The notes: generated from the sequence alone by a model not told the origin. 64,000 nucleotides of DNA from Gautieria morchelliformis (GCA_015179125.1 WHVA01000222.1:108346-172345); one strand, 5' to 3'; counted from the stretch's first letter, positions 9,701 to 19,966 are shown. Translations and numbers: made by a program.

Positions 9701-11772
9701 ACTTTGAGGCCAATGATATCTACCCTGAAGCACGTGATCTGCTCTATGTGGAGTTTCCTGAGCATTTTACCTGGCACTCACAGGACAAGGTATGGACACC
9801 ACGCCAAGGAGGTTATAGCATCGGTCGCCTTCACTTTGCAAACCCTAGATCAGGAGAGAGGTTTTTTGTGCGCACTCTCCTCACAGTGGTCAAGGGGGCT
9901 AGATCCTTTGAGGAGCTTAGGTCGGTGGATGGCATACAATATGCTACTTACAAGGAGGCCTGTCGTGCAAGGGGACTTCTGGATGACGATCAGGAGCTGA
10001 GGTTGTGTCTCCAGGAAGCCAGTGGCATGAAAACAGGTGCTCAGCTCAGACATCTCTTTGCCACCATCCTTGGCCATTGCAATCCATCAGGTCCTGGCAG
10101 ACTATGGGATGGCTTCAGGGAGCACATCTGTGATGATCTCAGACATCAGCTCCAAATCAGACATGGTATGCAGGATCCACAGGACGATCAGGTTTATGAT
10201 TTTGGCCTCTTTCTCTTGGAAAAAATCCTCCAGCAGGGTGGAATGTCCTTGAGCAGCTTTGATGATATGCCTCGGGTGGCAGGCGAGTGGGAGGCCCTCA
10301 TTGGAAACAGGTTCATAGCTGAGCAGAGGGACTATGACCGTGTTGAAGAGAGGAACATAGCTGATGAGGAGGTTCCCAGGCTGAATGAGGGGCAAAGGTC
10401 CACGCATGATCAGATATTACGGTCGGCACTGACCAGAGATGCTCATGGGAAACCTGATGGACAAATGTTTTTTGTCACTGGCTCAGGTGGCGCCGGGAAA
10501 TCATTCACATGGAACACTCTAATCCACTCCTGTAGAGCGGAGAGCCTCATTGTGATTGCAGTAGCCTCATCTGCAATGGCTGCACTTATCCTCACTAAGG
10601 GTACAACCTCTCATAGCATGCTTGGAATTCCCATTCCTGTCCATGAGCGCTCTTTCTCCTCCATCAAAAAGAACTCTGACAAGGCTGACATGCTGAGACA
10701 GGCCAGTCTCCTCATCTGGGATGAGGCTGCAATGCAGCATCGCCATGCCATAGAGGCCATTGACAGGACACTGAGGGATTTCCTTGACCAGCCTGACAGA
10801 CCCTTTGGTGGCATCACGGTCGCCTTTGGAGGTGACTTTCAGCAGACTCTCCCAATTGTCCCTAAAGGCTCCAAGGAGGATATCGTGGGAGCTACCCTTC
10901 AGAAGTCATATCTGTGGCCAAAGATCAATGTCCTCCATCTGACAGAGAACATGCGGGTGAGAAATGACCCTGACAGAGCCAGGTTTGCAGAATGGCTGCA
11001 GAATGTGGGCCAGGGAAAGGATCTCCCACTAGATCATACGTTCTCACTCCCTCCTCACATGGTTTGTGGCCCTGGAATTGAAGATCTGATCCAGGAAATA
11101 TACCCTGGCATTGGCAATCATGTCCCTGCCCAGGACAATTACTTTTTGGAGCGTGCCATCCTCTGTGCCAGAAACACTGAGGTCAATGAGATCAATTCCA
11201 TGGTGTTTAGGGAGTTTCCAGGTGATGCTCAGGTCTTGCACTGCGCAAATTCCATTGAAGAATCCGATGATGCAGATCGGTATCCTGTGGAGTATCTGAA
11301 TTCCATAGAGATGGGCTGTCTTCCTCCTGCTCGCTTGCAAGTCAAGCCTGGAGTGCCTCTGATGCTGTTGCGCAATTTGGATCAGAAGCAAGGACTATGC
11401 AATGGGACAAGGTTGCGGTTGGTGAGGATAAGCATTAGAGTGTTGGAGGTCAGGATCATCTCAGGTCCATGTGCAGGCAATATTGCTTTCATCCCCAGGA
11501 TCATCATTAAGCCATCAGAGGGAGAGTTGCCATTTGTGCTGCAAAGGAGGCAGTTTCCAGTGCGTTTGGCATTTGCAATGACTATCAACAAGTCTCAAGG
11601 ACAGTCTTTGGGTACGGTTGGGCTGGACCTGAGATATCCAGTGTTTGGACATGGTCAGTTGTATGTTGGTGTATCAAGAGGGACCAATTGGAACAGAGTG
11701 AAGGTCTTGCTTGAGGAGGGTTTGGACACAACCAACATTGTATATAAAGATGTATTACTTAGAGCTCCTTGA
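6778..11772 (+). CDS. Helitron RepHel protein (rolling-circle Rep plus PIF1-like helicase)
   Basis: A single uninterrupted frame of 1,664 codons encodes the transposase of a Helitron. It nicks and joins DNA by a rolling-circle mechanism and unwinds it with a SF1/PIF1 helicase. Residues ~40-280 are rich in Pro, Gln and Ala, with tandem PAPPQPP-type repeats. The Rep domain shows the HUH-type motif HMH at residues 749-751 and the Y2 motif with Tyr 884 and Tyr 888 four residues apart. The helicase shows Walker A GSGGAGKS at 1235-1242, Walker B WDEAA from 1314, GGDFQQTLP shortly after, and the C-terminal INKSQGQS and YVGVSRG motifs. The length is typical of fungal Helitrons and no key residue is missing, so it may be active. 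The 3' terminus follows at 11,894-11,922. Start chosen at the first ATG of the frame. Confidence 0.95.
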   Translation: MPTFLRDPSTPERNRQQERERAREEQEGHMTSPTDRRARALAAAAVRAQDQPPPPPQPFAIPRPPPRSNVADPFQQPVAGPSRPPILAGPPRPPMPAGPSRPPDPSPGQQVAALRAQLAAIPAAQPVRRYRQEPIRPPPNLPVVGSAGIAQLRAQAAEQSAILQQLGRGRQAANPSVVGSAGVAALPAQANAIRPMPRLLPALLQPLQRLPAPPQPPQQLPAPPQPPQPLPAPPQRLLPLPAPPQHLLPLPAPPQPPQPLPAPRQRPQQPPPPIPLGRSRIIEADVQRHDLGPMVISCPDCKALHWMAERLQKSSNVRPRFGDCCIQGKVQLPELPVLPQPLRRLLEGQDPEAKQFRQNIRQYNAAFAFTSLGAEFDLDLLREGRGPYVLKLQGELYHIHGSLIPNPGRRIQYAQLYIYDPALALEQRNTRNPGLSPTIMGDLQEMLLLCNPHVPIYRQAAERLRAQGQNGEIRARLTYREHRDPRRYNIPTADEIAVVLPGDGINPEPRDVIVQLKGGRFQRVSDMNPNYASLHYVLLFPRGELGWQPGIRYRQLPGGRERSGHVTQIQFHSYRLFQRTEEPTTLLRAGKLFQQYIVDSWAAAEQSRLWWIRTNQHTLRAEMYNQMMDAFHRNDNDRDPNNLGARSILPATFQGGTRDMQENLQNSLAISRKHGVADLFITMTANPNWQEVLDALLPGQTPQDRPDLVSRVFQLKKKYLIDLIVKEKIFGETVARVHTIEFQKRGLPHMHILIWFERDSKIRHPHEVDSMISAEFPDPETHPVLYRLVCELMTHGPCGQMKPNAPCMENGKCKKGFPKPFCEETSLNEDGYPKYRRRNDGRLHNVRGDMLDNRWVVPYSALLLLKFWCHINPELTINVRCIKYIHKYLYKGHDRTTMEFGRTQDEIKQYLDARYVSAHEACWRLLEREIHTQVPAVMALPVHEKDHHTIIFDPNQDVDNILERAEAKKTPLMAYFEANDIYPEARDLLYVEFPEHFTWHSQDKVWTPRQGGYSIGRLHFANPRSGERFFVRTLLTVVKGARSFEELRSVDGIQYATYKEACRARGLLDDDQELRLCLQEASGMKTGAQLRHLFATILGHCNPSGPGRLWDGFREHICDDLRHQLQIRHGMQDPQDDQVYDFGLFLLEKILQQGGMSLSSFDDMPRVAGEWEALIGNRFIAEQRDYDRVEERNIADEEVPRLNEGQRSTHDQILRSALTRDAHGKPDGQMFFVTGSGGAGKSFTWNTLIHSCRAESLIVIAVASSAMAALILTKGTTSHSMLGIPIPVHERSFSSIKKNSDKADMLRQASLLIWDEAAMQHRHAIEAIDRTLRDFLDQPDRPFGGITVAFGGDFQQTLPIVPKGSKEDIVGATLQKSYLWPKINVLHLTENMRVRNDPDRARFAEWLQNVGQGKDLPLDHTFSLPPHMVCGPGIEDLIQEIYPGIGNHVPAQDNYFLERAILCARNTEVNEINSMVFREFPGDAQVLHCANSIEESDDADRYPVEYLNSIEMGCLPPARLQVKPGVPLMLLRNLDQKQGLCNGTRLRLVRISIRVLEVRIISGPCAGNIAFIPRIIIKPSEGELPFVLQRRQFPVRLAFAMTINKSQGQSLGTVGLDLRYPVFGHGQLYVGVSRGTNWNRVKVLLEEGLDTTNIVYKDVLLRAP

Positions 11773-11893
11773 TTTTATTATATCCACTTCTCTTGATATG
11801 GTTTATGTGTGTTACTTGATTTTACTTGATGCAAATTGGTTACTTTTATTTTCCCCAATGCACTTGACCTTACCGATGCGTTTGACCTACACC

Positions 11894-11922
11894 CCCGCGC
11901 GAAGCGCGGGTACCCACCTAGT
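11894..11922 (+). mobile_element. Helitron 3' terminus (hairpin, CTAG, target T)
   Basis: CCCGCGC (11,894-11,900), loop GAA, GCGCGGG (11,904-11,910) form a perfect 7-bp stem. Seven nucleotides later comes CTAG (11,918-11,921) followed by T (11,922). This is the canonical Helitron 3' end and lies 122 bp after the RepHel stop codon, so it closes the element encoded at 6,778-11,772. Confidence 0.92.
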
Positions 11923-12379
11923 CTTTATACTATTGATGATCCTTACCCTCGGACTTTATCGGAGAGTCGATGTTGTCCCATCCCAAGGTAGAGGCGCGAC
12001 CTCTGGCAACTTTTAGTTGATGAACCTTATCTTTGACATCGTTTGCAGAGACATTTGTCTGTATGGCTTTGATAGATGAGTAATCGATATGGGGCCATGT
12101 CAACTGCCTGCAGATTTTATATAATGTTCGAGTTCCCATTAGCACTTCACAATCTTAAATACTTCATGACCATTGAAATACACACCGAATCCCAACGGAG
12201 AGGTTCCATTCATGTACGTGTTCTTCCAGCCAATGATGTTTACCTAACCTTCTCGTGTAGCTTCATGTGTTCTTCCTTGACCGGGGGAGATTCATTACAC
12301 ATTTACTTCTATTCTCCACACACCCTGATGAAGATGGGGTCTTTGTCTATAACTACAACAAAGAATCTCTTTACTCAGA

Positions 12380-13452
12380 TTGCATCCAACTCCTACGTGC
12401 AATTTGTTATATGATGGCTTTCTAGTCTCTCAAGCCCCTCATCAAAATTGGTTTCATTCCTTACCACTTGTCTGGACAATTGCAATGCGTGATGCATTGC
12501 TATGGGTTAATCCATTTGTTCATGCATTACACCAACTGTTGTCCATTCAACCATGTATTTATCCTGAAGCATCCATCATCCTGAAAGAATCATCGCCTTC
12601 AAATGAGGTGACTGCTTCTAAGACACATGTCATACTTATCCTTACAGGAGTTTAGATTGCTGCTATTATGTCATTTTGCAATACTACCCAATCAGATGTA
12701 CATACATGCTCTCTCACAGTTTCCAAGACCGATGGACACAATCTATCTATCCCCACCAAAAACCCTTCTGGCAATGTTTCCTTGGACATGATTCAACATA
12801 TCACATCTACTACAGATGCTGTTGATTTTGTATTTCCACCCCCAAGGTTTTCCCAGACCCCAGTCAATGGCTCACCCAATCAATTCTTGCACCAACAAAC
12901 TCTCAATGTGACATGTATAACTCCATATGCCTTCACAGGCTGAATACTTTGCAAAAAACCTATGCTGCAGCAGACTCTATCAAAGAGACTGATGACGCTA
13001 ACCTCCTCTCACCTCAAGGCATCCTTGACTATGTAGCCCGCCAAACACTGCCTGGACTGCCTTCTCATACACTATCCATCAGACTTGGAGGAATTTATCG
13101 CTTAATGCGTAATTTGTCAATTGCCCATGGCTTGGTAAAACACTGCAGAGTTGTTGTCACACAATTGGGAACGAAGCTCATTACTGTTAACATCCTGCGT
13201 GTCCATGCTGGACTTAATTGTATTGATAAGGAGAGCATCCTCCTTCCCCATATCACCTTCTCTTTTTTATTGCCCTCCACTGGCCACACACTTCTTCACA
13301 AGCAATTTCCTTTATGTGCAGCATATGAGACCACTTTCAACAGCTGTCAAGGTCTTACCCTGGATCGTGTTGCCATAGACCCTTTACATGAACTACAGAC
13401 ACAAAACATAGTCTACAAAGAAATTGTCCTCTCACTCTCACGCGTCCACTAA
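12380..13452 (+). pseudogene. Helitron-type helicase relic of a second family, internally deleted
   Basis: Three broken frames in series resemble parts of a Helitron protein. The frame at 12,913-13,452 ends with features of a PIF1-like helicase C-terminus: FPLCAAYETTFNSCQGLTL aligns with the FPVRLAF-TINKSQGQSL motif of the intact protein, and QNIVYKEIVL with its NIVYKDVLL tail. The frames at 12,380-12,943 have the look of the region preceding the Rep domain, but this part is weaker. The HUH motif, Walker A and Walker B are all absent, so Rep and helicase core have been lost. It begins about 460 bp after the end of the intact Helitron and differs too much from it to be a copy of the same family. 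Confidence 0.55.
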
Positions 13453-13562
13453 AGACTTGCCGAAGTGAAGCGCAGGCGAGGCTTGTTCCCCTTTAGGGTT
13501 TCGACGAGATATTTTCTCTAAGTCCTTCCATAGGAGTTGGGGTGGCATGGCGTGAGGTAAGA

Positions 13563-13640
13563 ATCAAAACATGAAATATAGAACATAAAACATAAAATAT
13601 AAAACATAACACATAACACATAACACATAACACATAAAAC
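13563..13640. repeat. Short tandem repeat (ACATAA/ACACATA-rich)
   Basis: Runs of CATAAAACATAAAATATAAAACATAACACATAACAC make a degenerate 8-10 bp tandem repeat. No gene is associated. The surrounding 13,453-13,870 has no supportable coding sequence. Confidence 0.7.
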
Positions 13641-13869
13641 AAAAATAAGAAAAAAGAAAAAAAGGGTACTTTCACTTTGGTTGAGGTTTTATTGTGTCTG
13701 CCAGGCACATGAAGAGGGCCAACCATTCACCGACCCAACCCTCCCTTGCTGCGCTTGGGGGGTCCCCCAAACTGGGTCAGTTCAGGTTGGCACGCTAAAG
13801 CCTCGTTTATGCATTCCAAATAGTATGAGTGCTTTGTGAATTTAACCGCTCCATGATATAATCAATGCA

Positions 13870-13990
13870 AAAGTGAATTAACTAGTGGCAAATTTTATTA
13901 ATCAAAATCTGCAAAGCAAAAGCCTACTACAAGAATCAAACCAATGCCCACAAATACCCAGGCTACCATTCAAACCACTAAGCTACAATA
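13870..13990 (-). mobile_element. tRNA-derived SINE head, minus strand
   Basis: On the minus strand a near-consensus RNA polymerase III A box, TAGCTTAGTGGTT (13,985-13,973), is followed 30 nt after its end by a B-box-like GGTTTGATTCT (13,942-13,932). Order and spacing match a tRNA-type internal promoter, but the flanking sequence does not close a tRNA acceptor stem. After the B box the sequence continues into an AT-rich body. This is best read as the 5' part of a tRNA-derived SINE. The 3' end is not defined. Confidence 0.55.
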
Positions 13991-14590
13991 CACATCGTGC
14001 AGAGAAGGCAAACAATGGTATTCCTCTAGCACAGGCTTTCCTGGAAACATCTTTCATAAGACGAAAGCCGCAAGCTTTGTGGTTTCATGGTCTTCAAAAT
14101 ATTTGACGCTCTTTAGAGTTCCATAGGTCGATCTTTCATGCACATTTGTAGTGAGCGTGGCTGCTGGGATTAATTAAGGCACAGTTGTCTGTATTGTCGT
14201 GGACAATGCCAAAGGAATCAGAGGGAAAATATCTTGTTGAAGCCCTAAAGGGGAATCGCCGAAGTATCCTGGCACTAATTGCTATTTTTGCATGTCTCTC
14301 GAAAAGGAAATCACTTGGGTGGGCCTTAAATTCTTGTAAAATACATGTAGCAGCCCGTCGTAAATACACATACATGTATGTATATACAACTATACGGTTC
14401 ACATGCACCGTAAGCCTACTCCAAGTACAGTGCACAAGAACCATATGTCCTCTCCACATACACCACCATTTAAAATTGAGGTTTTGACGGCCTGTTACTG
14501 AGTGTCTTTGGAGGGAGTCAACACTGGTCTGTAGGAGCCGCATGTAGAACCTCTCAGTAAGGTTTGTAATAAAGTTAGCTGGGCCTTTTC
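13991..14590. other. No supportable gene
   Basis: Short overlapping frames only. Local ATGTATGTATATAC-type sequence near 14,370-14,390 is simple repeat. I see no domain, promoter or intron structure. Confidence 0.5.
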
Positions 14591-15212
14591 AAATGCACTG
14601 CCTTTTTTAAACCTGTCGCACACAGTGTCTCAGGATGCTCCTCACCAAGGTCCCTCTTGCTTGCCTCCATGACTTGAACCTCCAGTTCTTCAGCATCCTT
14701 CCACTGGCCCAGACTCTGGTAGGTTCCAGCAAGGTTGGCCATGGCCCTCAGTGTGTCAGGATGCTCCTCACCACAGACCCTCTTCCTTGCCTCCATGACT
14801 TGAACCTCAGGCTCTTCAGCATCCTTCCACTTGCCCAGACTCCGATAGGTTGCAGGAAGGTCAGCAATGGCAGCCAGTGTGTCAGGATGCTCCTCACCAC
14901 AGACCCTCTTCCTTGCCTCCATGACTTGAACTGCCAGCTCTTCAGCATCCTTCCACCAGCCCAGACTCCAATAGGTTCCAGCAAGGTTGGCCATGGCAGT
15001 CAGTGTCTCGGGGTGCTCCTCACCAAGGTCCCTCTTGCTTGCCTCCATGACTTGAACCTCCAGCTCTTCAGCATCCTTCCACTGGCCTAGACTCTGATAG
15101 GTTGTAGCAAGGTTGGCCATGGACCTCAGTGTGTCAGGATGCTCCTCACCAAGGACCCTCTTGCTTGCCTCCATGACTTGAACCTCCAGCTCTTCAGCAT
15201 CCTTCCACTTGA
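14590..15212 (-). pseudogene. Fragment of a TPR-repeat protein (kinesin-light-chain-like repeats)
   Basis: On the minus strand about four and a half 42-residue tetratricopeptide repeats follow each other, with the recurring cores GEEHPDTL, MANLA-TY-SLG-W and DAEELEVQVMEA. This repeat type forms the C-terminal half of many fungal NB-ARC or hydrolase-TPR proteins, where it binds protein partners. Both ends are abrupt: the first repeat begins inside its helix at about 15,212, and the last breaks after GEEHPETL into an unrelated tail with a stop at 14,575-14,577. No start codon or N-terminal effector domain is seen. Repeats are very similar at DNA level, suggesting recent internal amplification. 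It looks like a captured or broken gene piece. Confidence 0.7.
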
Positions 15213-17071
15213 TGCTTTGAACGTTTGAACACTATGCGACCACAGTGTCTGTGACGTCTGCGATTCATTCAGGTTGTGTATAATGCTGTGGTGCAAGGGA
15301 CAGCGATGTATACACCTATCACGCCGCTTCTTGCAAGTACTACACTGTGATATAGAGAAATTGCTGGGAACAGCGCACAATGCATCTCTGGGAAAGATTG
15401 GACTGGGGCAGCGTGCAGCGAACAAACCAGAAACCTGAAAATGAGAAAACATAAGTCTCCACTTATCATCTTCGACGACAACTAGCATCCCCAGAATTGT
15501 ACCACCCCGCCTCGTCTCCCGGAAGAACATGTAAGCTGACTCACATTCAAACCTACCCTACGCCTCTTTGCATCCCAGTGTCATTCAAAGAAAAAATGCG
15601 ACGCATACCGAATTCAAGTACCTTACCATCCATGTGAGTCATTCCACTGCTTGAACTGGTTGAGTTTTGCTCCTTCCTTGGTTGTTTTGAACCCGCTTCA
15701 CGCTCTGCAACTCCTTTCGTGCCATGGTAACTAGAATCTGAGACAGTGTTGATGTATCGTTGTGTTTGGCATGATTTGTGGATCCAAACAAACATGATGC
15801 TTAGTCCCTTCACGACAGGACCTACACGGACCACTCCCATCCACGCCATAGACATCACCAAGGTGCCTCGCCTCGGGGTGCGAGGCTTCAGATTATACTT
15901 GCTACGAAAGTTAAACTGTCCTTGGAAGAGGAGGAAATGATACGACATGATCCCACATGGGTAATTGAAGGCCAGCTCTCACTTGAAACCGTGCACACTT
16001 GGCATAGGACCAGAACGATGTAACTGAAGCCCTAGGGCCCCACAACCCGCAGGTCAACACTACCACCATGCATCGCGGTCGCTAGGATAAGATACGTATC
16101 CGAAGTAGAGGCGAGATGAGGCCCGTCGATGATTGGTTCCTTTTAGGGACTACATGCCATGCGATGCCATGGAGGTGTGGAGGCATGGAGACGGCAATGG
16201 TGGGGAAGGCGGAGAAGGAGCAGAGTGAGAAGTGAAGCAGAGTTAGGAGTCAGGCCGCCCTGTACTCGGACAATAGTGTCTGTGTCGTGAGCCTGCACGA
16301 GCTTGAATTAGTCTTTCTTGTCTTTGACTGCTCTTCTCACGACCTTGGGCTTCAAGGCTACGGGCGTCGTGTTTCCTTGGTACCTTATGATGGGGCTCGA
16401 CTTAGGTATGCTGTATAGAACATGCAGGGTGGCAGACGTAAGTTTCAAGCAACATCCTGTGAAAGGGCATCATCACCTCTAACCCCATTCTCAGCATTCC
16501 CCATGCCCGGACCGATTGACCCCCCTGTACGTCTTTCAAGGTGCCAAGGGTTGACACCTATACATGCGCTGTATCATTGTAACTCGAGTTTCTTTTATTT
16601 CTCACTTCTGTAAGGCCACCTGTTTATTCCTTCTCCCAGCATGTGTGTTCCCATGGGGTTTATTATCAATCCTTGGTCTTAACCATTTCACAGTAAAAAT
16701 GGACCACTTTCCCCCATCGCCCTGGAACTAATTTATGATGCTTCCATAGTTGGCCTAATCATGGCCAAGAGTTGGAAAGACAGGTCTCTCAATGGAATGA
16801 GGGGTCGGGGCCAAAACTTGCGGACCATTACAGTAAGGACGGTAAGTCATCTACTTCAAGTCCTGTAAGTCATGGGCCAGTCTTCAATAATGTGCTGCGA
16901 ACACATTTTAGTGTTATATTTTCCACTATGTTCACCTGGTTATGTCAGGGCCTTTTTGCACCGGTGAGTGTTAACGTATGGATGGGTGTAGAATTATAAT
17001 ATGAACTTTGAAGATCAGCTGGCACTCAAGCTGGTAAATGCCCAGTAAGTCCCTCTAGTCACTGTCTGGTC
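15213..17071. other. No confidently supportable gene
   Basis: A minus-strand frame of 131 codons (15,553-15,948) and shorter frames downstream could be exons of a host gene, since GGTAAG- and CAG-type splice sites are scattered among them, but I recognise no domain and cannot build a continuous frame. From 16,000 to 17,071 no long frame exists. The right limit is the target duplication CAAGG (17,072-17,076) of the next insertion. Confidence 0.4.
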
Positions 17072-17076
17072 CAAGG

Positions 17077-18342
17077 TGTCATGACGTGTTTATTCCTCAT
17101 ACTCAGGTGCTCTGTCCTGCCATTTCTCACCCCATTTCCATGTTCGTTCCGATCGCGATTGTCATGTTCGGCAACCGATGTTCGCTGATTCACGCCCATT
17201 ACCATCGCCACGCCGTTAAACGCATGACCGACGGCCTTGGACTGACTTGACAAGTCATCACTGGGTCTACCACCTCCTCTGCTCGACCCTCTCCTGATGG
17301 TGTTCTGATAGTTGGATTGTCATGACCTGTGTATTTCCTGCACCTTGGTATCCCCATTTTCCCTTTCGCTACTCCTTCTCAGTATTCGCTCCACTTCGCC
17401 CTCGACCTCGACCCTATGTCACCTCTGTTCGCCCTTCCTTGCATTTCGCTGAACGGCTATTCGCTGCTCACATCATTCGCCAGCAGGCACACCATCAAAT
17501 ACGATCGATACCATTCACCCGGCATGATGGTTCATCATTAACCCCATCGTCTTCTTAATCCAACCCCATTGGGCGTTTGTATGGTCAAAGTGTGTTCGCA
17601 GGGCATCTCTTCCATAGGTCGTGCGGAATCAACCCAGTAGACCAAGAGTCTGTGCAGGGTAGCATGTATGCAGGTCCCAAGACATGGTTTTGTCCATAAG
17701 TGCCTTCGCCACCTTTACTCTCCGTCGTTTCATGGCCTCCCTCTTCTCACATTCTATTGTATGTTTATTTCATCTATACTGTATCATGACTGCGCACCCC
17801 TATCCAACCCTGACTTGTGACGGCCTCTTTCCTATTCGCTGATACCTTACGAGCATTCGATATAAGTAGTTTACATTCGCATGTATATTCCCCAGTTCAA
17901 TTATCATACGTCGTTCATCTTGTGCAGCTTTGACCTCGCCGTGGTCATCATCCTAAGCCTTCTCTTGGAGATTCCCATCTTCGACTAGCATAGGACTTAG
18001 GCATCACTGGTGAGTTCTCATACTTCATCTTCGTTACCTTAGCCTTCGAACCATTTTCTGTGCTGTTGGTGAAGGGCTCCGAAGGAGCACCTTCGCCAGC
18101 GAAGGGATTGTTGAGACTTAGACAACCCTTCCGTGAGACCTTGCACGTTATATCGTCAAGAGCCACGGGCTATTTCGCTACGACTGTAGATAGGGCGAGC
18201 CCCGTTTAGGCAAACCCTCTTACCTTGTGAACATTCATTGGTTCACCTATTCGCTGAACGGCATACTTATTCACGCAAGTTATTCGGGCATTCGCTGTGT
18301 TCACTAATACACGATATTAACGCCTGAAAACCAATCTTGACA
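17077..18342 (-). mobile_element. Solo-LTR-like insertion, copy 1 (TGTCA...TGACA, 5-bp duplication CAAGG)
   Basis: The element starts TGTCATGACG and ends CAATCTTGACA, so it has TG...CA ends within 5-bp inverted termini. It is flanked by the perfect duplication CAAGG at 17,072-17,076 and 18,343-18,347. A second copy in opposite orientation lies at 59,296-60,917 with its own duplication. Length is 1,266 bp, about 350 bp less than copy 2. A minus-strand frame at 17,948-18,166 (72 codons) is conserved in copy 2 and may be a remnant of protein-coding sequence. TTCGCT/AGCGAA hexamers are strikingly frequent. It may be a solo LTR or a non-autonomous LTR-like element. Confidence 0.8.
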
Positions 18343-18347
18343 CAAGG

Positions 18348-19138
18348 ATGTTATTTTCTTCTCACACGTCACATTCAACTACAGCCCATCAACCGTGTAG
18401 GCTCCTCAATATTCGGCTTCCTCTCCTCTGACTGATGGCTCTGCTAATAGTCTGATTGCAATTATGATCAATAGCCTGACGATAAACCTGCATCGCTCGG
18501 TGAAGAGTAATACTCAAACTTCCTTCACCCCTAGCGCAGTACCGCAAAACGCTGGCCCATTTCTCCCCACCTGGATGATCAACACCCAGGATTATAGCAG
18601 CGGCGACATTGATAAGGCGGTGATAAGTGATCTGGGAGACCTGGCTCCTTCTCATGAATCCAAAGGAATAGAGCTAGTAGAATTTCATCCTCGAGGTGAT
18701 GAGTTCAATTCGCAGGTCCGATTCCTTGTTTCTATCCTTTCGACATGAATATTTGTCAGACGACATTGTGTCTAGACTTGTGAAAAAAGTCAGTTTCCAT
18801 TTCATCCATAGTAATTGGGTGAAACAATGGGTATGAGTCATTGACAGTGCACCAGTCTGCAATTACCTGTGCATATTCAAAAGCGACCTTTCCCGTAGGC
18901 GTTTGTTTAAATACATAGGAGCTCTAATCTTGCTGTCTCCCACTGCGACACCTAGGTCAATAATAATTGCAAAGGTATAAATAAGACACGTACCGAATCC
19001 TGCCCCAGATGGACTATACTTTCTCGGTCAATCATTACTTCCCCATCCCTGCGTCTTCCCCTCACTATCAATTCATCCTGCCATGACAACAACGATGTGT
19101 CTAACACTAATTTCATCGAGGGTTTATTAGTGTACTGT
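18348..19138. other. No supportable gene
   Basis: Frames on both strands are short and unrelated to any family I know. The stretch may contain the downstream flank of the minus-strand gene remnant at 19,139. Confidence 0.4.
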
Positions 19139-19619
19139 TCAAAAATTAACCGGCTGAAACCCACGACATCGAAGTGCCAGCGGATTAAAGTCCAACATCC
19201 TGAGACGATATCGATCTGCGAACACAGAGTCTTTGTGCACAGGTACTACCTGTTGCTGTACGTACCGCATTCCATAAACATGGCAGTCTGCTCGGTAGTT
19301 GCATATAGGCATAATCCTAGTCTTCAGCGGTCCCCAGTTTTCCCATGGGACAGTTAGTTGTTCAGCATTCGAACGTGCGTCTACCTCCTCGAGAAGCGTT
19401 GAAGCATGTATGAAGAGTACATAGTCACACTCATCCCGGTCATCTTCCAGGAAATATGCAAAATGCATGCCAACCGTTAGCAGGCGCGAACATGAGGTAG
19501 GGTAGAAAGGCGTAGGAAGTTCTGAAGGTGGTTCAGAACCCAGTATAAACCATCTTGTTATTGTGAAGGCAACTTCTATTCGCAGTTCACAGACTTGTGC
19601 GGCGTCAGAGAAGGTCTGT
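19139..19619 (-). pseudogene. C-terminal exon of an agaricomycete F-box-type protein (tentative)
   Basis: A minus-strand frame of about 160 residues has a conserved look: LFIHASTLLEE, then VPWENWGP, a Cys/Tyr/His stretch (CHVYGMRYV) and MLDFNPLALR near the end before a stop. This order (FIH..., VPW.xWGP, G.R, ...DFNP) resembles the C-terminal region of the large F-box family in mushroom-forming fungi; I judge this from memory of the pattern. There is no ATG at its 5' end, where a CAG acceptor-like site (about 19,620) suggests an upstream exon that I cannot identify; no F-box is visible. It could be a live gene with an unseen first exon or a fragment. Confidence 0.4.
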
Positions 19620-19639
19620 AACACCGCTGTACAGTAGTT

Positions 19640-19966
19640 ACATAATGGAAAAGAAATTAAATCTTTTCATATTTCTGATTTTATTTTCAAATACTCCTAC
19701 AACTGGGACTATTATTAAACAAAAAATAATAAAAATAAAAAATAAAATGACACTATTTTTTCATAATACGAATGTTCAGGAATACTTTTTTTTTATAAAT
19801 TTAGAACAAATATTCAATAATAATAATAAAAATGCTTGAATATTTTTCAATTTAGTATTGATTTTACAATTCAAATTTTTTTGATCTACCCTAGGTAACC
19901 AAGAAAGGAAAGATCAGTCGTTGTAAAAGAATGGGTGTTAGTGAGGAGTCAATCGGTCCTTGGATT
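19640..19966. other. AT-rich spacer
   Basis: Very AT-rich (runs of AATAATAATAAAA and TTTTTTTTATAAATT), with no coding sequence. It ends where the Copia fragment on the minus strand has its stop codon. Confidence 0.6.

Noticed and set aside
13920-13990. Possible functional tRNA gene
   Set aside because: A and B boxes are present but no acceptor or anticodon stem could be formed, and the B box deviates from consensus; a SINE head fits better.
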